The position numbers and the translations under genes were made by a program. A stretch of 64,000 nt of DNA from Wuchereria bancrofti (lineage: Eukaryota > Nematoda > Chromadorea > Rhabditida > Onchocercidae): NCBI GenBank assembly GCA_005281725.1, contig SSBO01000003.1, positions 6,138,495-6,202,494 on the forward strand, in the 5' to 3' direction. Every line of letters starts with the position of its first letter. Positions within the stretch are counted from its first letter, which is position 1. This document shows positions 13,201 through 30,462 of the stretch, piece by piece. Under the pieces are notes generated by a model, which searched no databases, had not been told where the DNA came from, and saw only the letters and a list, made by a program, of their open reading frames with translations.

Positions 13201-16200
13201 CTTCAGTCTTTTCGAAAAATAAAGCGTCAGTGGTGACGTTCTGCGTTTCGTTCCCGATTGATTGTAACAACAAAGACTCAGTTTTTGAGTCACAGACATA
13301 ATTCTCTAAGTAATTTTGAAATTTCAGTTTAAACTTTGAAGTAACTGTTACTATATCTACTGTTTATATAGATCACTCTTTATGTTGTAAAATTGCAGTG
13401 TGTTTGGAGCCCAAACGATGAAGGAATTGTGTTTTTTGGGATTCATAATGCTCCTGTCAAATTGGGAAAGATATATTGCAACAACAGAGGGTTTGTTTAT
13501 CCATATAATTGCTCAGTTTCAATGAGGTAATAGCTTCCAAGCTTTTTTCTACATTGATTAGTTTTCAGAGGAACATTATTCTATTACGAGCTGAGTTCAG
13601 CAAAATTAACTGCATTAAGTGATAAAAATGTCTCAATCGAAGGATTATCATTTTCTCCAGATAAATCTAAGCTGATTTATTTTCAACGTCAACCTGGAGG
13701 ACCTCATCATGCTTCAGTTTCCTGTCAGTTGGTGAGTTCCACTGCTACTCATTCTTTTGCATGTTAACTGATTTCTCATGAATTTGTCCTTCATTCTATG
13801 GGAAATTATATTTGGCAGAAGAACGACAAGTTTAGACTTGAGTTCTCGGAAAACGTATAGAAATTCCAGTGAAAACATTCACACGTTTTCTGAAAATGTT
13901 ATTTGAGTAGTTTGGTCTGAAATCTCGCTTTCTGTCTTTCAAAAAAATAAAAAAAAACAATCTAGTATTCATTATTGCTAATTGTAATGTACTACAATCA
14001 TATCTGTTTTGTTTGATTCAATATTATGAAACGTTCTTGCATTTTTTGAACGAGCTGACTTAGGATGTTGCTAATATTATTCTGCAATTAAGTTTTTGCA
14101 AGAAGGTATTAAATTTTTTCGGATACTTAGATTTTTTAGGTAAATTGGAATAAAACTAAACAACAATTACTAGTTCCCATCGTCACTGCAGTAAGCGGTA
14201 CTGTCTTTGGTATTTTGTTGTGAAAAAAATGTCAGACAAATAGTGTGCATTAAATCGAAAGTGAGACAAAGTTATTAAAAGAAGCTAAAATTATTAAATA
14301 TTTTTTACTTTTTTCTGATTTATTTTTCTAATTTATACATTGCTGTGAGTCTTTTATCAGATCGCGAACAGTTTCCTGGACTTTACGCTGTACAGTTAGC
14401 CGAGAGACCATGGTCCAGTGATAATAAACGAATATTTGTTTCAAGTGTATGGGGTTCCAAAAGAGTGAGTTCCCTTTTTTGCAGAACTAATAAAATGTGA
14501 GTGTTTTCAGGTATATCAACCTTTCTGAACCATTAATATGAAATTATAGAATTAATTCCATATTCTTCATTTTTCTTATCGACTTTCAGGAAATTATAAT
14601 CATAAATACGGAAACAAGAAAGTTAGAGAAAGTTACGAATAACGGTATATACAGTTTGCTTACTTAGAGTTTATTTCTTTTCAGTTATTCTTTGGCGTAG
14701 AGATGAGCGAATAGCTAAAAGAGAAAAAGAACAAAATGCTCTTTCAGTTACTTTTTTTATTCATTCATACCCTAGTTTTAGTAATTAACTTGAGTACGTT
14801 TAAAATATCAACATGTTGCGTCATAATGATTGTAAAATGTATTAGTCTTCGTTATAAGACATTTTTTAGTGTAATGTATATATTTTTCGTAGTATATTTT
14901 AGGTGCCTTCCATGGAAGTTGGACAGTGCTTGATGTAAATGAGGATTGTTTGGTAGCGGTTTGCAGCTCTCCAAATCGTCCCCCAACTATCCTCGTTGGT
15001 CATATTCCAAAAATTGATTCGGGAGAAATGGTAATTATTTTTTTTACTTGTATTTGATTTTCACTGAAGTAAATAAAATGTGTCCTTAAAGAGAAACGTT
15101 GTTAGTTTACGCAAGAAATTATGTGATTCCAAAATTTTGCAGTTTCACTACTCAAAATTTCAAAGTTATGAGACATGATAGAGATATTGAGTGTTATACT
15201 TTTGCTGAATGTGAAGTGAGCTGTTTAATTACATATGAAAAATCAACTGATTCCTGTGCGGATGTCATGTGAATCACTTATAAATGTCACAGATTATATG
15301 GACCAAACTTGATAATAGCTCAGCTGCTGAAGTTCGCTTGAAATTACTTGGTTTCTCGTGGCAACTGGTGGATTTCGATAGAGGAGGTCAGTGTGAAAAG
15401 GTTGCAAAAATGCATTTTTTAATTAGAGATAATTTTGCATATGCAACATACCGGTGGGACAAATAGTGATATAACTGATAACTGTTCTTTTTTCCTGTCA
15501 TTTCTTAAAGTCTCATTATTTTCATTCATATTTCAAGAAAATTATAATTTTTTTTTTAATTTTTCAGTTCAAGGTCCATATGAAGGCCTACTGTATATTC
15601 CAAATGAAACTGATATTGTTCCACTAGTTGTGATACCTCACGGTGGACCACATGGTGTTACAGTTGCTTGGTGCCTTATTCTATTGTTTATATTATTATT
15701 GTTTCTTCTCCAAAGCTAGCATGTAATCATACCTCTGCTTCGATTTTGTGTATTTACAACTAAAAAATTCAGAAATTAAGTTGGAGGTGAGAAGAAAAAT
15801 AGAAATATACATCTTTTTTGTTGATGTTTGTCAGTATTTGAGTTGGCCGACTCGTGAGCTTCTTCTGTTGTTGAACTCCGGTTATGCGTTGCTTTTTGTA
15901 AATTATCATGGATCACTTGGATTTGGTAACGATTTTGTGAATTCATTGCCTGGTAACTGCGGTGATTTGGACGTTAAGGATGTTCATGTAAGCCAAGCTG
16001 TTTTCGAGAATAACATTAGCATAACGCTTCAGTGTGACTTGCAAATTTTTAAATCTTGATTTTTGTCAATGACAGTTTTTTGTAAATTTTCATTAATTAT
16101 GATACTTGCGAAGTTTTATATGTAAGTTTTTTCCTGTTTTCACTCTTTCTCTTATTCATTCATTTTTACTTTAGACTATTGCAGTTCGCTGTTCAAACAG

Positions 16201-17865
16201 TATTGGACATAGAATCAAGGTTAGATCGTTCCCGAGTTGCAGTATATGGTGGTTCACATGGTGGTTTCATTGTCAGCCATCTGATTGGGCAATTTCCTGT
16301 AATTTTCACTGTTCAGTTTTGGTCTTTTCAGTTTCACTTTTCAGCTGTAATGATTACATTGTCAAAATATCGTTTTTTCGCGCAGAATTATTAAATTTTT
16401 GAATTTCAGGACTTCTATAAAGTATGCATTGCTCGGAATCCTGTTTTAAATATTGCAGGTATAAGTTTATTAGTCAAAGATATCGCAAAAAAGTGAGTTC
16501 TGTAGTGGTGAAAAGTGTAGTGTTTCAGAATGAAAAATGGTCAGCGCAATAGTTGATTTATTTCTGATTGGTATTTGCATGTTTGTGTTGATTACTCTTT
16601 TATTTCATGTGTAAGATTGAGAGATGTAAAAAGATTTTATTATAGTAGCAAATAAATATATAAATATGTTGTACTGACAAATGCTCATTAAATTATCAAA
16701 ATTTTCAGCGATGTACGATTTATCAGACATTCCCGACTGGTAAGTTTTTTTTAAAGTCAAGTAAAAAATTACTTTCGTTACCATGCGTATATCTTCTTTC
16801 CACAGACGGTGTATTGATCTCCATGTTTGCTCAAAGAAAGAATTATCAGTTACTGTTTTATTTTGTCTGAAATAAAATGTTCACATCCTCTCAAAAAAAA
16901 ACTTTCTGGGGATTTTTTTGTGTTCATTGTTCTGATTTTTCGAACATATCGAAATCCAAATAGTGCAGTGTGAATGGCTTAATAATTTCAAAAAATAATG
17001 TAATTAATGAGCATTTATTGGCAATATAGCAGACTACATTTTGATATTGAGGTCACTAGTGGAGGCTCTCGGTTGGAAGGCAGTTGATTGGCGGAAAATG
17101 TTGACAGCAAAAGATCGGGAGAAAATGTATAGGAGTTCACCCATTGTTCATGTTGAAAAGGTTTTTAATTTTTTTTATCTTCTGCTTGTGGGGATCCTGT
17201 GGATAATAATTTAGCACTTTTTATAGTCGCTTAATGAATCGTCGAAATAAAAAACTATTGATAAAGGGGGACCAGTAAAATAAAAGTGTCTCGAACATCT
17301 CTTATCAAGCTGAATTGTTGCCCAGTCTTATATTGATAATATAATAAGATAATCCTATATGGATAATATTGGTAATTCCTTTTACAAGATTTTTGTAGAG
17401 TTTTTTGTCGGAAGGAAAAGTGCTATTATTTAGGAATTAATGGTTTAGGTTGTCACACCATACCTACTTTTGAATGGTGAGAAAGATTTACGTGTTGTAA
17501 ATCATTATCGAGCTTTCATTCGCAATCTAAATGCGCGCAAAATTCCTAATAAGTGAGTTGTTTAATATTTGAAAAATGAGTTTCTTCTTTTCTAGAATTT
17601 TCGTTGTTTTATCCTTTAGTCTTTAAGAGAGAGTAATAAAGTTAAGACGTACGTTTGATTTTTTTTCAAGTTGTTTGTACCGGTATTTCTTTTAAGAAAG
17701 GAATTGTAATATTTAATCTTTAAGGTATAGTTAAAGTTTTATTTATTGTGAAAATTCAGAATTCTATCGTATCCGGAAGCTTGCCATCCTCTCGAAGAAG
17801 TTGATGTAGAGGCAGATTGCGCAATCAACATCGTTCGTTGGCTGGATAAGTATCTCCATCAGTGA
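10223..17865 (+). CDS. APEH: Acylaminoacyl-peptidase (acyl-peptide hydrolase, S9C)
   Basis: Twenty-three exons: 10223-10236, 10707-10782, 10880-10930, 11225-11367, 11558-11648, 11902-11983, 12426-12562, 12939-13076, 13399-13490, 13569-13731, 14140-14197, 14361-14464, 14590-14644, 14903-15030, 15293-15386, 15568-15662, 15835-15987, 16185-16298, 16410-16458, 16709-16739, 17052-17160, 17449-17552, 17760-17865. Every junction keeps phase and the product has 728 residues, against about 730 for the animal enzyme. The enzyme removes N-acylated amino acids from blocked peptides in the cytosol. The N-terminal two thirds correspond to the beta-propeller; the C-terminal third is the alpha/beta-hydrolase domain with [17 protein letters not shown], nucleophile YGGSHGG (Ser about 582), Asp in [10 protein letters not shown] (about 672) and His in [10 protein letters not shown] (about 703). 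The start at 10223 needs a tiny first exon; otherwise the ATG at 10714 would serve. The 15662 donor is a weak GT. C. elegans has a homologue in the dpf family. Confidence 0.95.
11971..12010 (+). repeat. Tandem duplication of an exon end and its 5' splice site
   Basis: The sequence ttatagtgatggtaagt occurs twice in a row, with a 20-base period. Each copy contains the last codons of APEH exon 6 and a perfect GTAAGT donor. Using the first donor keeps the frame; using the second would insert GGT AAG TGA, an early stop. Confidence 0.9.
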
Positions 17866-19385
17866 TCTTAATTCTTTTCTGCAATTATCTTTTTTGCTGA
17901 ACTTCTTAGTTGCTTGGTTACGTTAATCTGGCTGAAAAGAACTGGATATTTTGAATGTGATTTAATAAGTTACTTTTAAGCCGTCAAGATTTCCTTGTAA
18001 GAAAGTTTTCTATGTTTGTTTCATGTTTTACGATTCAGATAACAATACATTTAAACAGTGTTTTTGCCTCTTCATTGGAACTTTCTTTATTGTCAGCGCT
18101 GACAATGTTTGATGAAATGAGTGCGTTTGAAAAATCTATAAGTGCACGCTGATTGATAATACTTTATATGTTTTTTTTCGGTACATATCAAAATATTACA
18201 TTTATGATTCATATATATATATATATGAATGAAACACAAGCAGTATTATATCGTGAAGTGTGGAGGCGTATTTGTAGTTTCCGGTTATGTAAAGGAAAGA
18301 AATTGAGCGGTCGTCTGGTTCCATATGAAATATCAAGCAAATGGGTGCTTTTATCGTTGTGGAGACGAGGTAGCGTGTCGTTGGACGTCTGTCGAAGATT
18401 TGTTTCAAGGACTCGTTCTAGACAAATATCAATAAGCCACGTAGGAGACGTTTGGTGCTTAGTTTCATTTGCTATAGCTCTAACATTTGCAGTTATTGAT
18501 AGTGGTATGACTTTGTGATGGGGAGATGCGGAGATGAGCAATCAGTTGGGAGAGTTCCGGTCGTTTACCTGTCTTTACTGCTCGAGGAGAGGTGTGTTGT
18601 TTTTGTAAATGTAGCAGAAGTTGGAAGCATTCAGTCTGTTATTTGAATGGAACTGTGGAATTTCATTTCTTTTAAAATGATAACGAGGGACTAGAGAAGG
18701 TGGAGGGTCAACCTTTATTATTACACTGGTGTAGTAGTTTTTCACGGGGAAAGAGTTGTAAAGATTGTGAAAATTCTTTGTGAAGAAATATTGTGTTCAG
18801 TTTATTTTATTTCCTATTATCTCTCCGTGGTTGGAAAACATGATTATAGCTAAGAGTCAATTGTGAAAGTAAATAAAATGGAATAAGGAATCTGCGTTTG
18901 TATGGGCAATTCATGGTGTATGTAGTAAATTAGTAAATAACAAAGGGGAAAGGAACGACGTTGTCGTGGAGAAAAAATGAGGTGGAGCTCGATTATACAA
19001 TAGCTATTCTTTATTTCCGTTCATCTCTGTTTTGTTTCTGATCTAATATGGTAATGAAGGAATCAAGGTGAAATCATTTGTCAGAATCAGGTGGTTTTTT
19101 TTACAGTTGCGAGAAGTGAAGTTCCTGACTATCGAATTCTACTATAAGTTACATCTAATAATGATTTGATTTATGTCGATGTTATAGGATGGGTACTGAC
19201 ATTTTTTACCTTGGTTGTTTTTACAAGGCGGAAAAACGTTGAGCAAAAAAATTCAAGATGTTCATCTTATAGTATTATTTCTGTTAAGCTTTTAGGACAT
19301 ATTGGGAGGAAGATGTAATAGAGTGGAAGACCATGAATAAATAGATGAAGGGTAGTAGTATTAGTGAATTGAAGAGATAATTGCC

Positions 19386-19489
19386 AGTGATAATGATACT
19401 AGTGATAATGATAGTGATAATCGTACTAGTGATAATGATAATGGTGGTGATAATGGTACTAGTGATGATAATAGTAATATCATCGGTAG
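19386..19489. repeat. Degenerate GTGATAATGATACTA minisatellite
   Basis: Irregular repeats of GTGATAATGA and ACTAGTGATAAT follow one another for about 100 bases. Units differ by point changes, so this is an old array. Confidence 0.85.
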
Positions 19490-19611
19490 TATCGTAAGAT
19501 GTTGGTGCTTAGAGTTCTATGAAAAAAAGAAGCGTTGCTATCCATTTCAGTGCATCATATGAGTGAAAGTTAGGGTACTACCAACTGTTACGAATAGTTG
19601 TTGGAAATACA

Positions 19612-19648
19612 TCACACACACACACATACACACACACACACACACACG
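19612..19648. repeat. CA dinucleotide microsatellite
   Basis: A run of ACACAC interrupted once by a T (cacatacaca). Confidence 0.95.
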
Positions 19649-20469
19649 ACCAATTATGAGATGCTACTAGCAGTAGGGACGGAACAGTGGAATGAGAAGA
19701 GGTCGTGACAGTCAACAGTCAGTTCACTTAAACGATAAGGTAAATGAACGATTGGCAGACACGAGCAAGCCATGTCATACTGAACTTTCTTCCATTGTTT
19801 ATGATGACAGTCGTGCTAATACTGATCTGATCTGTACATTTCACCTCAACAAGTTGCAATTGTTACGAGTGCATATCCTTTGTCTCGTTAGGTAAGCATG
19901 TCATCCAGAATGACTGACACTAACGACAATCTTATTTGAACAATGACTGAAACATGAGAGGGCAATTCATTTCATGATTTAAATGTGACGATGGATAATG
20001 CTCACTGGCTCTGTGTATGTATATGGATTATTCACTTATATTAATAAATTAATTGATTCACTGGGTTGGAGGAAGAGGGGATGAGAGTATTTTTAAATTA
20101 CTTCTTTGTGCTGTAGACTTCAGTGTTGTCGTTACCACAAAAAGTTGACAAAAAATTTACTATTTGGAATTGGTATTTGCAAGTAATATTTTGAGGAATT
20201 AATTTTATATCTCATCACATCGTTGACTAAAGTACTTCACTTATTGCACAGTGAAGATGTTTGTACCATATTTTCCTTGCTAGCACAAGGAAGTGCTGAA
20301 TAATGAATAAACAATGACGTAAATCAGTTCTAGTTTTATTCAGTTCCGTTATATTTGTTGTTTCTCGATGACGTATGGCAGCCTAATATAGTACATTCAC
20401 GTCATCATGTGTCGACGCTCGTTTATTAAATCTGATCATTGGCTGTTACTGTTCGTAGCCGAATGTCAC

Positions 20470-20640
20470 CTTGTAGTTGATTGAAGCAAGAGGCGGTGTG
20501 AGTTGTTTCACTGGAGTCGGAGACAGTTCTAGTTGACAACAGCATGTGGTACGGATAGAAAGCTCTTCATTGCTGTTCTGAAAAGTAGTGTAAGAGATAC
20601 TTCTATCTAAACCACGCCACACACCATTATATCTTATCAT
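20470..20640 (-). CDS. Possible first exon of an unidentified minus-strand gene
   Basis: An open frame of 57 codons starts at an ATG at 20640 and ends at AAG followed by a GTGACA donor, in phase 0. The peptide includes NSNEELSIRTTCCC and LSPTPVKQLTPP and has balanced codon use. A TTTTCAG acceptor also lies inside it, so the exon may begin later. Further exons toward lower coordinates were not identified. It lies head to head with the membrane-protein gene that begins at 20751. I do not recognise the protein. Confidence 0.35.
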
Positions 20641-20750
20641 TTGAAATGCAACTCTAATGCTTATAGCTCCTAAAGGTCATTATCTCATTACGGCGTTTTG
20701 AAAAGTGCTGGCTAATTTTATTCATATAAGAGGAAATATAATTTGCAGCC

Positions 20751-23700
20751 ATGTACGTTTCTAAAAGTGCAGCTTGCAGACAAGGAGCTGATTACGCTGT
20801 CATCGTACGTTTTTTCTTCCATACTTTCTTCACAGCCACTTTTTTTGTTCTTTTAGGTTGAACAAAACACTTCCTTCACATTTTAGCATACTCTTATTGA
20901 AAATCTTTTCCTAATTCCTTCATCCATTTTCTTCTTTATTCCTCTAGAAGCAATCTTTAATTAGAAAATATAAGAAGAGCCTTATTGAGACATATGAGTG
21001 AATCAGTTGTTGTAGGGCAAAGGACAAGAGAGATTTTACTAAGTACATTACTATGACCACTGGCCCACTAACTCCTAAGACAATCAAGAAGTATGGCCTC
21101 GATTCTTATCAGTCAGTTTCTCTCTTACTCCTACACATGATTGTCACTGTACCATGGAAAAGTTATTGGCTCAGGGAGACAGTTTTCTGGGAGACAGACG
21201 ACGACTTGGCTTACATCTACTACTCCAAATCCCGGGAATCCACGAATGATGTGCTGCCGTACTCTGTATCTTCCTTTCTCTGTGTTCGTGTGCATGCATG
21301 TCTTTGCGTATTTCTCTGTGTAGCTGTGTATGTGTGCAACGAAATTAGCAGTTACTGACCCTGTTCGAGCAAGCAGGACTTCTTCAGCCAGGTTTAACCT
21401 CACCTTTATCCCCTTTGTCTCACCGTTACTCGGGGCACGTGTCCGTCATTTAGTGCGTCGGTACCTGTCACCTTCCTATTAATCGAAGCCTTACCCTGCA
21501 TCATGATCACACATTTCACAAGTGCCAGTGTCGAATTGAGTCCACGTTCGTTAACAAATCAATGGACGAATCAAGCGCCCTATTTACGCTGTTCCGTCCC
21601 ATTCTCTAGTCCGTTCTGTTCCGCTACACTTTATTCTTTCCTGTCCTACTACCGTTCCTTGTTGCTTGCATCTGTACCAGTTTACTCATCTTCCCTTCCA
21701 CACTCCTTCCATTTCCTCCCTCCAATCTCACTGTCTGCTCATGATAGTGAGTAGTCACTTTGAAGAATATTTCGATGTTCTCTTTCTACTTTGCCTATTC
21801 TGAATTCTTCACTGTCTCCTTTCTCCTCTCAGAAAGTTTCCCTTTTTATAAAAATGTTTGTGAATGATGGACTTCAATTGGAGCAGGATGTTGTTAATCA
21901 CTGATCAGCTTCTAGCACATCGTCTATTTATCATGTGATCACATGCGAAGGAAATGCATAATGCATGCATGCAAGATAACAAGACAAGGATCAAATACCG
22001 CCGTATGACGACTCTTCGCAAACTTTATTACTTAATTTTACCAATAGTAGTGATTGTTTATTAATTTCAGGATTCGTTCTTTTTTCCGTTGTGTTTAGCG
22101 AGAGCGATGCCATCAATATCAGCCCTCTCATCTTACTATTATAAATCATTTCGTCCTTTGAAAAATGACGATAAGGATTTGAAATTTCGTGACAACGGAC
22201 ATTCTACTTCCACATGTTACACAGATGCACAGCAGTCTACAGAGTCCCTCTTCCACTTACTTTTGCAAAGTCAGGTTTGTCTAAATCTTTGATAATTTTG
22301 ATGTCGCTTTGTTGTCAGTCTTTGTTTCCAAATTTAAGATTACGGAAAATAGCTGAACAGGAAATCTGATTACCTGGAAAGATATGGAGGTTTAAGCACA
22401 TAGATAGGTTATTTAATGTAATAATATGCTGTGTATGGATCATATACTATGATGGATTTGTATATTTAAGACATTCAGTAACTTTCAGACCGCATATGCT
22501 CAATACGTGAAGCTGATAGCCTTGTTCATATTTGCTGTTACCCATGTTATATACATGGTACCATTCTTGAGTACTTTTGCTGCTGTGGCTTCCAATATTG
22601 ATGTGACTGATGTGACGCCTAACACTGAGTCGTTTCATTTTCAACATTTTGTTGAGACTCTTGCCGATGTGAATAACTTATGTTGTTTAAAAGTTCTCTA
22701 AAACTAAATTTGATTAAAATTATCAAAAATCACCTTCCATTATATGAACGGCAATATGCTAAAACTTAGACATATCATGAAATTAAGGTGTGCGAACAAT
22801 TTAATTCGAATGAATTAAAGCTATGAAAGTTGCGAATTTGAATGTTGTGGTTTCTCGTGACATCATGGGCTTCTAAGTTGGATAGTGAAAAATTTACCCA
22901 CTATTTTAATTATTAGCGCTTTTCCTCTATTTGCTTGCCTTTTTTATCAGTACTTTTTTTCAGTATAAGAAAAATATGTGGATGATTGTGGGTAGTATGT
23001 GTGTTGCGCTATCCACTTCATGCTTCATCCTTATGCTGAATACTTCCTCAAGAAAGATTGCTTATGATATTGTTGTATGTTTTTCTTATTTCTTAGTTAT
23101 ACTTTCGTGCAATTAAAATTTCTTATGTAAAACTCTTTTTCAACCACTTCCACAAAGAGTTTTTATAAATCTCATTTCATGGGCAGTAATGATTGAATAA
23201 TTGGAAAGAATTTCGTTTTCGATGGAACAACTTTTCTTTCTTTAGGTTTATGTTGACCGTAATCATTTTTCCAACTTCAGATACGAGGAATCGATTTTCT
23301 AACTTTTTGTACTTTACCATTTTTGCTGGTCGCTAGACTGATACTGTTGAACAGCATCTTTGAACAATTACCCATCGTGATTCGTGAAATTCAATTCGTA
23401 CAATATTCGAAGCAGTTGACTGTCGCGCTTCACTGCTCGTTTGTACCTGTCAAAGAGGTGAACAGCATTAATATACTCTTTTGAAATTTATTCTTTGATA
23501 TATGTATTGTTAAGAAACCCTTTTTTCTTCATCACATAAAAGGTGACTTTGGAAATTTTGAATATCCATGAAGAGATAATAAATTATAAGCAACAGTTCA
23601 GTTTCCTGTTTGTTATTTCTTTGCATCTAAATTTATTCTAATTTAGGTTCCATTATGCGATCAAGTTATACGAAATGCGCTTTTCCCGGCATATATAATC

Positions 23701-23847
23701 AAATTTCTCACTATCTTAGCTATCTTGACAATTGCTTACATGCTACTGGCTTATTTAATCGAGTGGTGTTTGAAACATTGGTTCCCACCTCAGTGCAATC
23801 ATTCCAAACACGCGTCTATCTATGCACCAATCGCCATGGCTGTTTAA
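20751..23847 (+). CDS. Four-span membrane protein, unknown family
   Basis: Exons 20751-20804, 22071-22274, 22489-22668, 22964-23074, 23281-23457 and 23647-23847 all join in phase 0 and give about 308 residues. The ATG lies two bases after a TTTGCAG acceptor, which fits trans-splicing. The N-terminal part is hydrophilic. Then come four hydrophobic stretches: LIALFIFAVTHVIYMVPFL, MWMIVGSMCVALSTSCFILM, FLTFCTLPFLLVARLILL and FLTILAILTIAYMLLAYLIE. The loop after the first holds DVTDVTPNTESFHFQHF, and the one after the third is about 60 residues long. A further coding-looking stretch at 21023-21111 (peptide with TTGPLTPKTIKKYGLD) lies in the long first intron; it does not join in a consistent phase with the exons above, so it may be an alternative exon. 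No known family was recognised; a receptor, channel or transporter role cannot be told apart. Confidence 0.65.
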
Positions 23848-24858
23848 ACTTTTGGTGTGAGAATTGTTATGAGTGGATCAAGTCATTCAAAAAGTATTTA
23901 TTTATTTGAAGAAACTCCTCTGTTCTTAAGATCAGTGAGGAGCTATTTATCAGCTTAGTTATTTGTTGTGTATACATTGCCATATGCATACATGGATGTA
24001 ATTCATATTGTTAATTTCCAAAAGTTTGCTTTTCCTATCTTGCCATTTCAGGTTAGCTGTCTAGAATTATGCTTATTCCCTTAATGTATCTACCACAGAA
24101 ATATTTTTGGTCCAGGATAAAGTTAAGTTCTACAAAGCATTAAGAACATTTCGAAAGAAAAAAGTGCTGCTTTATGGAAATAGTTCTCTGGATGTGTTGC
24201 ATAAAGGTAAGGTATGCTAAACTTGTTCTCATATTTTATCTGAATTAGTTTCTGATCATGAAGTAACACATGTAATACAGTTTATCAACGCTTACCGAAC
24301 TGCTTTTATTCCATAGCTTGTACTTGTTTTAGTTTTATGTCGGATGTTGTCTATTTGCTCTGATACAAGAATGCAAGTCCTTATTTCTTTTGTAGGAAAT
24401 TTGAGCTTGTCATATTTTGTACCTCCTTATGCTATTTTGCAAACACATCGTCTTTCGGTTACTTGATTTCAACTACGTGTGGAATAAGCATTGTTGTCTC
24501 TAGCTATTTTTTCTTATTGTCACAATCTTATGCGTGTTTTTCTACGTTTCTTTCATTTAACGAGTCGTTTGTTTTCTCCAAATCCCAAAGGATTTTGCAT
24601 AATTTTAACAAGTCATCACTTGAACTTCTAAGCCCACAGGTGTTATAGGCTTCAAGTTAACCGGGAGTAATCACGCTAGCACTGAGAAATGTTGCAGTGT
24701 GTTTAAGGAACAATGAGGCAATTATGAAGATCGAGAGAGCTAATCTATGAGTCTTTTTGGAGACTGTAATAAATTCGTGCATCTTTTTATGCTTTCAATA
24801 TCTACTACTGTCATCACTTCCAAATGAAGCTTGAAGTATAATTTTGTGTGTCACTAAC
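23848..24858. other. Intergenic, nothing clear
   Basis: No exon with splice signals and no repeat of note. It should hold the 3' UTR of the four-span membrane protein gene. Confidence 0.4.
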
Positions 24859-25022
24859 CTTAAGAAACTTATCTGCAATACTAGGGAGGAACGGTTCTAC
24901 AATTCCCGGAAGTCTTAATTTTGGCATTCTCGGAATTGTGTTTTGTAAGAAAAGGAGAATGAAGCTCTCGCACATGACGAGAAACAAAAGTCTATCTAAA
25001 CGTCCCAAAGGATAACCGACCA
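24859..25022 (-). CDS. Probable internal exon of an unidentified minus-strand gene
   Basis: On the minus strand a TTCTCAG acceptor opens a frame of 54 codons that closes at AAG followed by a GTTAGT donor. The peptide contains a hydrophobic stretch (LLFLVMCESFILLFL) and the Pro-rich segment RMPKLRLPGIVEPFLPSIAD. A second stretch upstream on the same strand (about 25401-25510, including EGTHEFPSALTDGYIHL, donor GAAG|GTATTG) ends in the phase that this exon needs, so both may belong to one gene lying between the membrane-protein gene and the phosphatase. Start and stop were not found. The family is unknown. Confidence 0.38.
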
Positions 25023-25954
25023 CTGAGAATTAGACGGGCCTTAGAACTGTACAGTGCACCAATGTTTCCGCTATTCGTGCATTTGTTTTTCTCATCATTT
25101 TTTAGAAAACATCCTTGGACAGATCACCACCACTGCTACCCTCACCTTCTTTACTGCACAGTTCGTAAAATAAAGAGGAATTTTTTTTACAATTTATGAC
25201 CGCTCATAAGCAACTGCTTATAGTGACAGGGAAATTACCGTTATGTTCCAAAGCTTAATTGTAGTGGTATTAATACACCCGGAAATTTCAAAGGCATAAA
25301 AGATCAGATGATGGGTGATGTCGCTGTTCCAGAATCCGGGGAGCAGCATAGTTTAAAGGATAACTGTGATGATTCGACTGATTAGAACAGCACGGCAATA
25401 CCTTCCAGATGGATGTATCCATCAGTCAGAGCGGAAGGAAATTCATGCGTTCCTTCCACAGGTTTAATAAAGACATATAGATGAAAAAAGCGTGAGGGAT
25501 ACGAAGTTGTGAAGCTGTGTACTCTATGTAAAATATGCACTCTCCGAACACAACATTATATACATTTTTATCCCAACAGATCTTGAAGTTGCGCGGCATG
25601 AAATCTTAAAGAGTAGTTGAAGAAAGACATTCCGTAGGTATCTACATGAGTCGGATTCGCGAAAACTTCCTATATACAGAATTTTTGAAAGCAGTAGGAT
25701 TATACAAAAATATGGAATATGAACATAACAAAATCAAAAAGTCGCCAGAAAAAGCGGGTAAATTTAAAATTTAAGAAGTAACATGTGTAAACTTCCCTAG
25801 CGACTTAATATTTTCGCTAATATATCGGCTGTCAAGACAGTACATTCTCTTTTCAATATCTCCACAAAATATGCCTATATGGTCATGTAGTTACAGTAAT
25901 TTCTTTGACTTTTATGTGCCTAGTAAAAGACCCGCTAACTCAAATTGTGAACAC
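25023..25954. other. Region with one possible minus-strand exon
   Basis: Minus-strand bases about 25510-25401 look coding (see the exon at 24859-25022), but two frames are open there, so the boundary is unsettled. The remainder is AT-rich and should contain the 3' UTR of the phosphatase gene. Confidence 0.35.

Positions 25955-30462
<4,508 letters not shown>

Larger units (their letters stand above)
17866..20469. other. Intergenic region with simple repeats
   Basis: After the APEH stop there is a TA run (18212-18226), a region near 18200-18540 with overlapping open frames on both strands that I could not tie to splice sites, a degenerate GATAAT/ACTAGT minisatellite (19386-19489) and a CA repeat (19612-19648). 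No recognisable protein motif was found. Confidence 0.5.

Noticed and set aside
18202..18541. Overlapping open frames on both strands (up to 121 codons)
   Set aside because: No matching donor/acceptor pairs, no motif, and both strands equally open, so neither could be chosen as real.
21131..21754. Several frames of 60-100 codons on both strands
   Set aside because: They lie within the long first intron of the membrane-protein gene, are biased by TG- and CT-rich sequence, and lack splice partners.
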